This document shows positions 1-7,485 of a stretch of 19,462 bases of DNA, piece after piece. Location: NCBI GenBank assembly GCA_023423775.1, contig JAFAEZ010000028.1, positions 1 to 19,462 on the forward strand. Direction: 5' to 3'. The notes under the pieces are model-generated. The model had not been told where the DNA came from. It made no database searches and saw only the letters and a program-made list of their open reading frames with translations. Positions within the stretch are counted from its first letter, which is position 1. Every line of letters starts with the position of its first letter. This stretch comes from Pseudomonadota bacterium. Lineage in GTDB: Bacteria > Pseudomonadota > Alphaproteobacteria > Sphingomonadales > Sphingomonadaceae. Made by a program: the position numbers and the translations under genes.

Positions 1-1
1 G

Positions 2-2878
2 ACGCGGCTCTTCTTCATGCAGTCGAACGGCGGCCTCACCGACGCCGCCGCCTTCCAGGGCAAGGACGCGATCCTGTCGGGGCCGGCCGGCGGCATCGTC
101 GGCATGGCGCGGACCGCCGAAGAGGCCCGGTTCGACAAGATCATCGGCTTCGCCATGGGCGGCACCTCGCCCGACGTGTCGCACTTTGCCGGCAGCTACG
201 AGCGCCGCAGCGAGAAAATGGTCGCGGGCGTGCGGGTGCGCGCGCCGATGCTGGAAATCCACACCGTCGCGGCCGGCGGCGGCTCGGTCTGCCATTTCGA
301 CGGCGCGCGCTTTCGCGCCGGACCGGATTCGGCGGGCGCCGTCCCGGGCCCGGCCTGCTACCGTCGCGGCGGGCCGCTGACGATCACCGACTGCAACGTC
401 ATGCTCGGCAAGATCCGGCCGGAGCATTTCCCGCACGCCTTCGGCCCGAACGGCGACCAGCCGATCGATGCGGCGATCGTGACCGAGAAATTCGCGGCGC
501 TGGCCAGGGAGGTGGAGGCCGCCACCGGCAACCGACTGACGCCGAGCGAGATCGCCGAAGGCTTCGTCCGCATCGCCGTCGACAACATGGCCAATGCTAT
601 CAAGCAGATCTCGATCGCGCGCGGGCACGACGTGACGCGCTACACCCTCGCCTGCTTCGGCGGCGCGGGCGGCCAGCATGCCTGCCTGGTGGCCGACGCC
701 CTCGGCATAAGCAGGGTCATGATCCACCCGCTCGCCGGCGTGCTTTCGGCTTACGGCATGGGCCTCGCTGACATGGTCGAGCTGCGCCAGCGCACCTTCG
801 GGCAGCCTTTGGCGGAGGCCGCGGCGCTGGAGCCGGTCCTGGCGGAGCTTGCCGCCGAGGCCGAAGCGGCCCTGCTCGGCCAGGGCGTGGGCCAGGATGC
901 GATCGAGATCCGCCGCCGTGCCGCGCTCCGCTACGAAGGCAGCGACAGCAGCCTCGAAGTGACGGTCGCGGAGCCCGCCGAGATGCGCCGCGCATTCGAG
1001 GAGCAGCATTTGGCACGATTCGGTTTCCTGGCCGAGAAGACCGGCGTCGTCATCGAGACGGCGATCGTCGAGGCGGTGGGAGTTGGAGCCCGAGATCTGA
1101 GTGCGGAGCAACCCCTCCACCAGCCTTCGGCTGGTCCCCCTCCCCGTTCCGGGGAGGATTTGTATGATCGTGCCGATCTCTCGCCCGGCGACGTGGTCGC
1201 GGGGCCGGCGCTGATCATCGATCCTTCGGCAACGACCGTGGTCGAGCCGGGCTGGGCGGCCACGGTGGACGGCGTCGGCAATCTGATCCTGACGCGCAGC
1301 GAGGCGCGCACTTCGGGCGCCGCGATCGGGACCGATGTCGATCCAGTGATGCTCGAAATCTTCAACAACCTGTTCATGGCGATTGCCGAGGAAATGGGCG
1401 TCGCGCTCCAGAACACGGCTTCGTCGGTCAACATCAAGGAGCGGCTCGATTTCTCCTGCGCGATCTTCGACCGCGACGGCGGCCTGATCGCCAATGCGCC
1501 GCACATTCCGGTCCATCTGGGATCGATGGGCGACAGCATCCGCACGATCATCGCCGCGCGCGGGCAGGGGGCGGACGGCCGCGGCATGAAGCCCGGCGAC
1601 GTCTATGTGCTGAACGCGCCCTATCGCGGCGGCACGCACCTGCCGGACATCACCGTGATCATGCCTGTGTTCGTCGGCAACGACGCCGATCCCGCCTGGT
1701 ATGTCGCGGCGCGCGGCCACCATGCCGACATCGGCGGGCGCACGCCCGGATCGATGCCGCCCGACAGCAAGACGGTCGAAGAGGAAGGCGTGCTGATCGA
1801 CAACCAGCTGCTGGTCGATGCCGGGCGCTTCTGCGAGGAGGAGATGCGCGCGCTGCTCGGCTCGGGCCGGTGGCCGGCGCGCAACCCGGACGTCAACGTC
1901 GCCGATCTCAAGGCTCAGGTCGCTTCCTGCAACCGTGGCGCGCAGGAGCTTCGCCGGATCGCCGGCGAATATGGGCGCGACGTCGTGGACGCTTATATGG
2001 GCCACGTCATGGCCAATGCCGAGGAGGCGGTGCGACGGCTGATCTCGGGGTTGAAGGACGGCAGTTTCACCTACCGCACCGACAACGGCGCCCAAGTCTC
2101 GGTGTCGGTGAAGGTCGACGCAGCCACGCGCTCCGCGGTCATCGACTTCGCGGGAACGAGCGACCAGCAGCCGAACAATTTCAACGCGCCCTTCAGCATC
2201 TGCCGCGCGGCCACGCTCTACGTCTTCCGCACCCTTGTCGACGACGCCATCCCGATGAACGACGGCTGCCTGCGGCCGATCACGCTCAAGGTGCCGGAAG
2301 GGTCGATGCTCAATCCGCGTTATCCGGCGGCGGTCGTGGCCGGAAACGTCGAGACCAGTCAGGTCATTACCGACTGCCTCTTCGCCGCCTGCGGCGCGAT
2401 CGCGCCGAGCCAAGGCACGATGAACAACTTCACCTTCGGCAACGATCGCTATCAATATTATGAGACGATTGCCGGCGGGGCCGGCGCCGGGCCGGACTTC
2501 GACGGCGCCAGCGCCGTCCAGACCCACATGACCAACAGCCGCCTGACCGATCCCGAGATATTAGAGACGCGGTACCCGGTACTGCTCGAGCGGTTTGCGA
2601 TCCGCCGCGGCTCCGGTGGTGCGGGGCGCCACACAGGCGGCGACGGGGTCGAACGCCACATCCGCTTCCTCGATCGGATGCGCGCCAACATTCTCTCCAA
2701 CCGGCGCGCGATTCCGCCAGCCGGGCTCAAGGGCGGCGACGACGCCAGCCCGGGCGTCAATCAGGTCGTGCGCGCGGACGGCACGGTTGAGACGCTCGGT
2801 GCGACTGCCTCGGCGGAAATGGCGCCCGGCGACATGTTCGTGATCGAGACCCCGGGCGGCGGAGGGTTCGGCGCATGA
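2..2878 (+). CDS. 5-oxoprolinase-type hydantoinase, fused HyuA-HyuB, 5' partial
   Basis: ATP-dependent amidohydrolase of the hydantoinase/5-oxoprolinase family, expected to open 5-oxo-L-proline to L-glutamate in the cytoplasm. The reading frame is open from base 2, so the gene begins outside the window. 958 residues are visible against about 1200-1280 in full-length single-chain 5-oxoprolinases. Seen (visible residue numbers): LFFMQSNGGLTD near 3-14, the glycine-rich SGPAGGIVGM stretch, then AMGGTSPD at 51-58 where the family normally has DMGGTSTD. The HyuA part runs to about 443. HyuB starts at TDVDPVMLEIFNNL (444) and contains PHIPVHLGSMGD (about 500) and RGHHADIGG (H573, H574, D576). Residues around 370-386 are encoded by a hairpin repeat. 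The stop overlaps the next start by ATGA. Family assignment is firm; substrate is inferred from the DUF969/DUF979 neighbours. Confidence 0.93.
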   Translation, partial: TRLFFMQSNGGLTDAAAFQGKDAILSGPAGGIVGMARTAEEARFDKIIGFAMGGTSPDVSHFAGSYERRSEKMVAGVRVRAPMLEIHTVAAGGGSVCHFDGARFRAGPDSAGAVPGPACYRRGGPLTITDCNVMLGKIRPEHFPHAFGPNGDQPIDAAIVTEKFAALAREVEAATGNRLTPSEIAEGFVRIAVDNMANAIKQISIARGHDVTRYTLACFGGAGGQHACLVADALGISRVMIHPLAGVLSAYGMGLADMVELRQRTFGQPLAEAAALEPVLAELAAEAEAALLGQGVGQDAIEIRRRAALRYEGSDSSLEVTVAEPAEMRRAFEEQHLARFGFLAEKTGVVIETAIVEAVGVGARDLSAEQPLHQPSAGPPPRSGEDLYDRADLSPGDVVAGPALIIDPSATTVVEPGWAATVDGVGNLILTRSEARTSGAAIGTDVDPVMLEIFNNLFMAIAEEMGVALQNTASSVNIKERLDFSCAIFDRDGGLIANAPHIPVHLGSMGDSIRTIIAARGQGADGRGMKPGDVYVLNAPYRGGTHLPDITVIMPVFVGNDADPAWYVAARGHHADIGGRTPGSMPPDSKTVEEEGVLIDNQLLVDAGRFCEEEMRALLGSGRWPARNPDVNVADLKAQVASCNRGAQELRRIAGEYGRDVVDAYMGHVMANAEEAVRRLISGLKDGSFTYRTDNGAQVSVSVKVDAATRSAVIDFAGTSDQQPNNFNAPFSICRAATLYVFRTLVDDAIPMNDGCLRPITLKVPEGSMLNPRYPAAVVAGNVETSQVITDCLFAACGAIAPSQGTMNNFTFGNDRYQYYETIAGGAGAGPDFDGASAVQTHMTNSRLTDPEILETRYPVLLERFAIRRGSGGAGRHTGGDGVERHIRFLDRMRANILSNRRAIPPAGLKGGDDASPGVNQVVRADGTVETLGATASAEMAPGDMFVIETPGGGGFGA
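1111..1160. repeat. REP-like tandem-hairpin repeat inside the oxoprolinase gene
   Basis: Two perfect hairpins stand side by side: a 7-bp stem at 1119-1125/1129-1135 with loop TTC, and an 8-bp stem (CCTCCCCG/CGGGGAGG) at 1139-1146/1150-1157 with loop TTC. The pyrimidine-rich wording (cccctccaccag, ggtccccctcccc, ggggaggatttg) matches, from memory, a short palindromic repeat often found between genes in sphingomonads. Here it is translated in frame as a Pro/Ser-rich linker just before the YDRADLSPGD segment of HyuA. Confidence 0.7.
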
Positions 2879-3597
2879 GCGACCTGCTCGTCCTCTCCGG
2901 AATCCTCGTCGTGGTGGTCGGCTTCCTGCTGCGGCTCAATCCGCTGCTCGTGGTTGCCGCGGCAGCTCTGGTCACTGGTCTTGCGGCAGGGCTCGGGCCG
3001 GTCGAACTCATCTCGGCCTTCGGCAAGGCCTATAACGACAACCGCTTCGTCACGATCATCTACATCTTGCTTCCGGTCATCGGCCTGCTCGAGCGCTATG
3101 GGCTGCAGCAGCGGGCGCGGACCCTGATCGCGAGCCTCAAAGGCGCGACCACCGGACGGCTGCTCGTCGCCTATCTTCTGTTCCGCCAGATTTTCGCCGC
3201 GCTGGGCCTGACCTCGGTGGCCGGACACCCGCAGACGGTGCGGCCCTTGGTCGCGCCAATGGCCGAAGCGGCCGCGGAGCAGCAGCAGGGCGATCTGGAC
3301 GAGCCGACGCGCGAGAAGGTGAAGGCCTATGCCGCCGCCACCGACAATGTCGGCCTGTTCTTTGGCGAGGATATCTTCATCGCGATCGGATCGATCCTGC
3401 TGATGATCGGCTTCCTCGAGCAGAACGGCATCAGCCTCGCGCCGCTCGAACTGTCGGTCTGGGCGATCCCGACCGCGATCGTCGCTTTTGTGATCCACGC
3501 GACGCGGCTGCTGATGCTCGATCGCCGCCTAGGAAAGGAGAGCAGCGGCACGGTCGCCGCCGCCCGGCCTGCCCCTGAGCAGGAGGAGGTGCGATGA
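2875..3597 (+). CDS. DUF969 membrane protein, putative 5-oxoproline permease subunit
   Basis: 240-residue, strongly hydrophobic inner-membrane protein. The first 40 residues are a hydrophobic span broken by LLRLNP. The segments FVTIIYILLPVIGLLERYGLQ and RQIFAALGLTSVAGHPQTVRPLVAPMAE are hallmarks of the DUF969 family. Two more hydrophobic stretches follow (IFIAIGSILLMIGFLEQNG and SVWAIPTAIVAFVIHATRLL), and the tail is charged and soluble. DUF969 and DUF979 are nearly always adjacent, and I recall both being annotated as subunits of a 5-oxoproline transporter; coupling here to a 5-oxoprolinase agrees. The start overlaps the oxoprolinase stop by ATGA, implying translational coupling. The transport role is inferred; the family call is firm. 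Confidence 0.88.
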   Translation: MSDLLVLSGILVVVVGFLLRLNPLLVVAAAALVTGLAAGLGPVELISAFGKAYNDNRFVTIIYILLPVIGLLERYGLQQRARTLIASLKGATTGRLLVAYLLFRQIFAALGLTSVAGHPQTVRPLVAPMAEAAAEQQQGDLDEPTREKVKAYAAATDNVGLFFGEDIFIAIGSILLMIGFLEQNGISLAPLELSVWAIPTAIVAFVIHATRLLMLDRRLGKESSGTVAAARPAPEQEEVR

Positions 3598-4532
3598 TCA
3601 CGCTCGCCTGGCTCTATGTGCTTGCCGGGGCGACCTTCGCCGCGTTCGCCGCGCTCAGCCTGTCCGACCGGACCAACAGCAAGCGGTTCGGCAACGCCGC
3701 TTTCTGGGGGCTGATCGCGATCAGCTTCTTCTTCGGGGACCAGCTCGGCGACTTCGGCAATGGCCTGCTGGTCACCGGCCTGGTCGCGCTGGCCGGCTTC
3801 CACCTGCTCGGGCGTGGCGATCCGCACACGACAAGGCCGGAAGAGCGCGCGGAGTCGGCGGAGCGGCGCGGCAACAAATTGTTCCTGCCGGCGCTGATCA
3901 TCCCGGTAACCGCTTTGCTCGGCACCTTGCTGCTCAAGGACAGCGGGCTGGTCGATCCAAAGCAGGCGACCCTGATCTCGCTTGGTCTCGGCGTGCTGAT
4001 CGCGCTCGCCGTCTGCTATATCTGGCTGCGTCCGCCCGTGCTCGCACCCCTCCAGGAAGGGCGCCGATTGATGGATTCGGTCGGCTGGGCGGCGGTGTTG
4101 CCGCAGATGCTGGCCGCGCTCGGCGCGGTGTTCGCGCTGGCGGGAGTGGGCGAAGTGGTCGGCGGGATCGCCGGCACCGCCATTCCCCAAGGCAGCCTGT
4201 TCGCAGCCGTGGCCGCCTACGCTGTCGGCATGGCCCTGTTCACGATGATCATGGGCAATGCCTTCGCCGCCTTCCCGGTGATGACCGCGGCGATCGGCCT
4301 TCCGATCCTGGTCCACAAATTCGGCGGCGACCCGGCGATCGTCTGCGCGATCGGCATGCTGGCCGGCTTCTGCGGAACGTTGATGACGCCGATGGCGGCC
4401 AACTTCAACATCGTGCCGGCCGCCCTGCTCGACCTCAAGGACCGCAACGGCGTCATCAAGGCGCAGATCGGCACCGCCGTGCCTTTGCTCCTCGCCAACA
4501 CCCTGCTCATCTATTTCCTGGCATTCCGATGA
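3594..4532 (+). CDS. DUF979 membrane protein, putative 5-oxoproline permease subunit
   Basis: 312-residue polytopic inner-membrane protein of the DUF979 family. The N-terminus (LAWLYVLAGATFAAFAALSLSD) and SFFFGDQLGDFGNGLLVTGLVALAGF are typical. At least seven hydrophobic segments are visible, including KLFLPALIIPVTALLGTLLL and a late conserved-looking region around MGNAFAAFPVMTAAIGLPIL and GFCGTLMTPMAANFNIVPAA, a plausible transport core. It overlaps the DUF969 gene by ATGA, and a strong Shine-Dalgarno run (AGGAGGAGG, 3581-3589) lies inside the end of that gene, so it can also initiate independently. It is the likely partner of the DUF969 protein in 5-oxoproline uptake. The substrate is inferred from context, not read from this sequence. 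Confidence 0.88.
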   Translation: MITLAWLYVLAGATFAAFAALSLSDRTNSKRFGNAAFWGLIAISFFFGDQLGDFGNGLLVTGLVALAGFHLLGRGDPHTTRPEERAESAERRGNKLFLPALIIPVTALLGTLLLKDSGLVDPKQATLISLGLGVLIALAVCYIWLRPPVLAPLQEGRRLMDSVGWAAVLPQMLAALGAVFALAGVGEVVGGIAGTAIPQGSLFAAVAAYAVGMALFTMIMGNAFAAFPVMTAAIGLPILVHKFGGDPAIVCAIGMLAGFCGTLMTPMAANFNIVPAALLDLKDRNGVIKAQIGTAVPLLLANTLLIYFLAFR

Positions 4533-5521
4533 AACATCAGCTGACCGCACAGACCGCCGCCCGCTTCGCGCAGATCGCGCTCGGCCATGTCACCCGCGAA
4601 TATCCGCACAAGCGCGACCATGTGATGACCGGGCCTGAGGACGTCCAGGGGCCAAAGGCGCTGCATCCGATCTTCCATGGCAGCTTCGACTGGCACAGCT
4701 GCGTGCACGGTTACTGGCTGTTGCTTCGGCTGCGCCGGCTCTTCCCCGACATGGCCGAGGCCCAAGAGATCAAGCGGCTCGCCGACGAGATGCTGACGCC
4801 CGAAAAAGTGGCAGTCGAGCGCGCCTATCTCGACCGACCTTATTCCGGCCCGTTCGAGCGGCCTTATGGCTGGGCGTGGCTGCTCGCGTTGCACCGCGAG
4901 GCGATGCGGCACGAGGGGCAGGACTGGGGTGAGGCGTTGGCGCCGCTCGCGCGCGCCTTTGCCGACCGCTTCCATGCTTTTCTGCCCAAGCTCACCTATC
5001 CGCTCCGCGTCGGCACCCATTTCAACATTGCCTTCGCGATGATCCTCGCGCGCGAATGGGCCGAGGCGAACGATCCGGCGCTTGCCGAATTGATCGGGGC
5101 CCGCGCCCGCGACTATTTCGGCCGCGACCGAAACTGTCCCGCCTGGGAGCCGGGCGGCGACGAATTCCTCTCCTCGGCGCTGACCGAGGCCCTGCTGATG
5201 CGTCGCGTGCTGCAGCCCGCCGATTTCCGTGCCTGGTTCGCCGATTTTCTGCCCGATCTTTCGGCCGGCGAGCCGGCCAGCCTGTTCGCGCCAGCAGTCG
5301 TGTCCGACCGGTCCGACGGCAAGATCGCGCATCTCGACGGGCTCAATCTCAGCCGGGCCTGGTGCTGGCGCGGCATTGCCGAAGCGCTCGATACCGAGCT
5401 CGGGGCGCTCGCCCTGCGCACCGCCGACGAGCATCTCGAGGCCAGCCTGCCGCACGTGGCGGGCGACTATATGGGCGAGCATTGGCTCGCGACCTTCGCG
5501 TTGCTTGCCCTCGAGGGCTAG
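4529..5521 (+). CDS. DUF2891 family protein, function unknown
   Basis: 330-residue protein with no signal peptide or membrane span, probably cytoplasmic. It belongs to the DUF2891 family. The most conserved-looking block is HPIFHGSFDWHSCVHGYW (H46, H50, D54, H56, H60), a His/Asp cluster that could bind metal or form an active site. Later aromatic-rich blocks are RPYGWAWLLALHREA, GTHFNIAFAMILARE, CPAWEPGGDEFLSSALTEA and AGDYMGEHWLATFALLAL. The spacing of helical blocks resembles alpha/alpha-barrel enzymes, but this is only an impression. It is the last gene of the operon, overlaps DUF979 by ATGA and has no Shine-Dalgarno of its own, so it probably depends on coupled translation. A role in 5-oxoproline or pyroglutamyl-peptide metabolism is suggested by position only. 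Confidence 0.88.
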   Translation: MKHQLTAQTAARFAQIALGHVTREYPHKRDHVMTGPEDVQGPKALHPIFHGSFDWHSCVHGYWLLLRLRRLFPDMAEAQEIKRLADEMLTPEKVAVERAYLDRPYSGPFERPYGWAWLLALHREAMRHEGQDWGEALAPLARAFADRFHAFLPKLTYPLRVGTHFNIAFAMILAREWAEANDPALAELIGARARDYFGRDRNCPAWEPGGDEFLSSALTEALLMRRVLQPADFRAWFADFLPDLSAGEPASLFAPAVVSDRSDGKIAHLDGLNLSRAWCWRGIAEALDTELGALALRTADEHLEASLPHVAGDYMGEHWLATFALLALEG

Positions 5522-5629
5522 CGAATCCGCGCGCAATCTCTATATGCGGGGCCGCCGCGTCGCGGCTAACCCCACTTTTCCATTATCCTTTTGTCGGGCA
5601 AAGGCCGGGCGATTGCATTCGGAGTTTGT

Positions 5630-6406
5630 ATGGCCAGCGTGCGTAGCGAGAAGGTGCTCAGCGTCGAGCATTGGAGCGACACCCTCTTCAGCTTCACCAC
5701 CACTCGCGACCCGAGCTTCCGCTTCGAGAGCGGCCACTTCGTGATGCTCGGCATCGATCTTGGCGGCAAGAAGCTGATGCGCGCTTATTCGATCGCCAGC
5801 CCGCATTATGACGACAAGCTCGAATTCCTTTCAATCAAGGTTCCGGACGGCGCGCTCACCTCGAAGCTGCAGCTGATCCAGCCCGGGCAGGAAGTGCTGG
5901 TCAGCGACAAGCCGGTCGGCACCCTGGTCGTACGCGACCTCAATCCGGGCAAGAACCTCTACCTCTTCTCGACCGGGACGGGCCTGGCGCCGTTCATGTC
6001 GATCATCCAGGATCCGGAGACCTACGAGAAGTTCGAGAAGGTCATCCTGCTCCACGGCGTGCGCACCAAGGCCGAACTCGCCTATCGCGACTTCATCACC
6101 AACAGCCTGCCCGACCACGAGTTTCTGGGCGAGATGATCTCCAACCAGCTCATCTACTATCCGTCGGTGACGCGCGAGGAGTTCGAAAATCGCGGCCGCA
6201 TCACTGACCATATCAATTCGGGCAAGCTCGCCGCCGATACCGGCCTGCCGCCGCTCAACCCTGAGACCGACCGCGCCATGATCTGCGGCGGCCCGGCGAT
6301 GCTCGCCGAGCTGTCGGCGATGCTCGACGCGCGCGGCTTCACCATCTCGCCGGGCGTCGGCGAGCTGGGCGATTATGTGATCGAGCGGGCGTTCGTCGAG
6401 AAATAA
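5630..6406 (+). CDS. fpr: Ferredoxin--NADP(+) reductase
   Basis: FAD flavoenzyme that moves electrons between NADP(H) and ferredoxin or flavodoxin in the cytoplasm. The 258-residue length fits the bacterial FPR class. Seen: the FAD-binding motif RAYSIAS at 51-57, the NADP-binding glycine motif FSTGTGLAPF at 113-122, MICGGPAML in the C-terminal NADP domain, and the C-terminal tail VIERAFVEK typical of the Rhodobacter/Azotobacter-type subclass. The start at 5630 (ATGGCCAGC) is chosen over an in-frame ATG at 5591 because GGAG sits at 5621-5624 and homology begins at once. It lies 108 bp after the DUF2891 gene, so it is probably a separate transcription unit. In this group FPR often supports Fe-S cluster supply and oxidative-stress defence. 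Confidence 0.95.
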   Translation: MASVRSEKVLSVEHWSDTLFSFTTTRDPSFRFESGHFVMLGIDLGGKKLMRAYSIASPHYDDKLEFLSIKVPDGALTSKLQLIQPGQEVLVSDKPVGTLVVRDLNPGKNLYLFSTGTGLAPFMSIIQDPETYEKFEKVILLHGVRTKAELAYRDFITNSLPDHEFLGEMISNQLIYYPSVTREEFENRGRITDHINSGKLAADTGLPPLNPETDRAMICGGPAMLAELSAMLDARGFTISPGVGELGDYVIERAFVEK

Positions 6407-6421
6407 GGCCTTCGGACCCGC

Positions 6422-7357
6422 TCAATGCGGGCCCGTGCAGCGGTGCACCTCAACCGAGAGGTGGACGATCGTATCTAGGTCGGCGAGCCGGTCGCGATAG
6501 GAGTCGACGCTGTGCGGCTCGGCCGCGATCAACGATACGATGCCGGCATGCTTGCCCGGTGCGATCCGCCAGACGTGGAGATCGGTGACCTGGGAGTCAC
6601 CGTCCGCCTCGATCCGGGTGCGCACCGCATCGGTGAGATGCGTGTCCGTGCGGTCGAGCAGGATCGCGGCCGTGTCCTTCATCAATCCCCACGACCAGTG
6701 TGCGATCACCAGGGCGCCGACGATGCCGATCACCGAATCGAGCCAGCGCCAGCCGAGCCACGCGCCCGCCAGCAAGGCGGCGATTGCCAACACCGAGGTG
6801 AGGGCGTCGGCGAGCACGTGGAGATAGGCCGAGCGCAGGTTGTTGTCGTGATGATGATGATGATGATCGTGCTCGTCATGGCCGTGATGGTGGCCATGGC
6901 CCCCGCCCGACAGCAACCAGGCGCTGAGCAGGTTCACGCCGAGGCCGATGGCCGCCACGATCGCCGCTTCGCCGAACTCGATCGCCTGCGGGGCGAACAG
7001 GCGCCGGACCGATTCGACGCCGATGCCGAGCGCGAACACGCCGAGCAAAAGGGCCGAGGCGAAGCCGGCGAGATCGCCGACCTTGCCGGTGCCGAAGGCG
7101 AAGGCGGGATCGCGGGCACGCCTGCGGGCGAAGGCGTAGGCGGCGGCGGCGACGGAAAGGGCGCCGGCATGGGTCGCCATGTGGAAGCCGTCGGCGAGCA
7201 GCGCCATCGAGCCGGTCCAGTAGCCGGCCGCGATTTCGCCGACCATCATCACCAGCGTCAGCGCGACCACCCAGCGGGTGCGCCGCTCATTGGCGGCGTG
7301 CGCTTCGGTCAGGAAGACGTGCTCGTGCCTTTGCTGCCCGGCGCTGTGCGAATGCAT
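6422..7357 (-). CDS. dmeF: CDF-family Co(II)/Ni(II) efflux transporter, DmeF type
   Basis: Inner-membrane cation diffusion facilitator that exports divalent metal, probably cobalt and nickel, in exchange for protons. The 311-residue protein has six hydrophobic segments. Metal-site residues visible are D56, H59 and H63 in TM2 (ADGFHMATHA) and H180 and D184 in TM5 (HVLADAL). Between TM4 and TM5 is a His-rich cytoplasmic loop, 154-170, with a run of six His. FAFGTGKVGDLAGFASA at 87-103 is a signature of the DmeF subgroup. A soluble C-terminal domain contains TDLHVWRIAPGKHA. The ATG at 7357 is preferred over an upstream TTG at 7372 because GGAG lies 9 bases before it. No DmeR/RcnR-type repressor gene is adjacent. 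It faces fpr tail to tail with 15 bp between them. Confidence 0.9.
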   Translation of the reverse strand: MHSHSAGQQRHEHVFLTEAHAANERRTRWVVALTLVMMVGEIAAGYWTGSMALLADGFHMATHAGALSVAAAAYAFARRRARDPAFAFGTGKVGDLAGFASALLLGVFALGIGVESVRRLFAPQAIEFGEAAIVAAIGLGVNLLSAWLLSGGGHGHHHGHDEHDHHHHHHDNNLRSAYLHVLADALTSVLAIAALLAGAWLGWRWLDSVIGIVGALVIAHWSWGLMKDTAAILLDRTDTHLTDAVRTRIEADGDSQVTDLHVWRIAPGKHAGIVSLIAAEPHSVDSYRDRLADLDTIVHLSVEVHRCTGPH

Positions 7358-7384
7358 TCCTTGCTTCTCCAAGGCTTAGTCCAT

Positions 7385-7401
7385 GGCACAGAGTTGGTGC
7401 C
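7385..7401. promoter_or_regulatory. Inverted repeat upstream of dmeF (possible operator)
   Basis: GGCAC, seven bases, then GTGCC forms a perfect 5-bp inverted repeat 28 bp upstream of the dmeF ATG, in the 128-bp gap shared with the divergent small gene at 7486. Position fits an operator for the efflux gene, but the sequence matches no metal-regulator site that I recognise. Confidence 0.25.
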
Positions 7402-7485
7402 GGCGAAACCGAAGCCAATAAGCTCACTAACCGGACGTTATCAATTAGGCGGCTAGCAGGTCCTGACGGGAGGACCGGACGAGCG

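Noticed and set aside
3327..4550. 407-codon minus-strand ORF, and similar ones at 2761-3498 and 4511-5536.
   Set aside because: Each is antisense to a recognised gene of the oxoproline operon; the sequences are His/Gln/Arg/Glu-rich with no recognisable family.
6414..6434. Hairpin between fpr and dmeF (CCCGC-TCAAT-GCGGG plus a mismatched outer GG/CC) as a bidirectional terminator.
   Set aside because: The stem is short, there is no T tract on either side, and it runs into the dmeF coding end.
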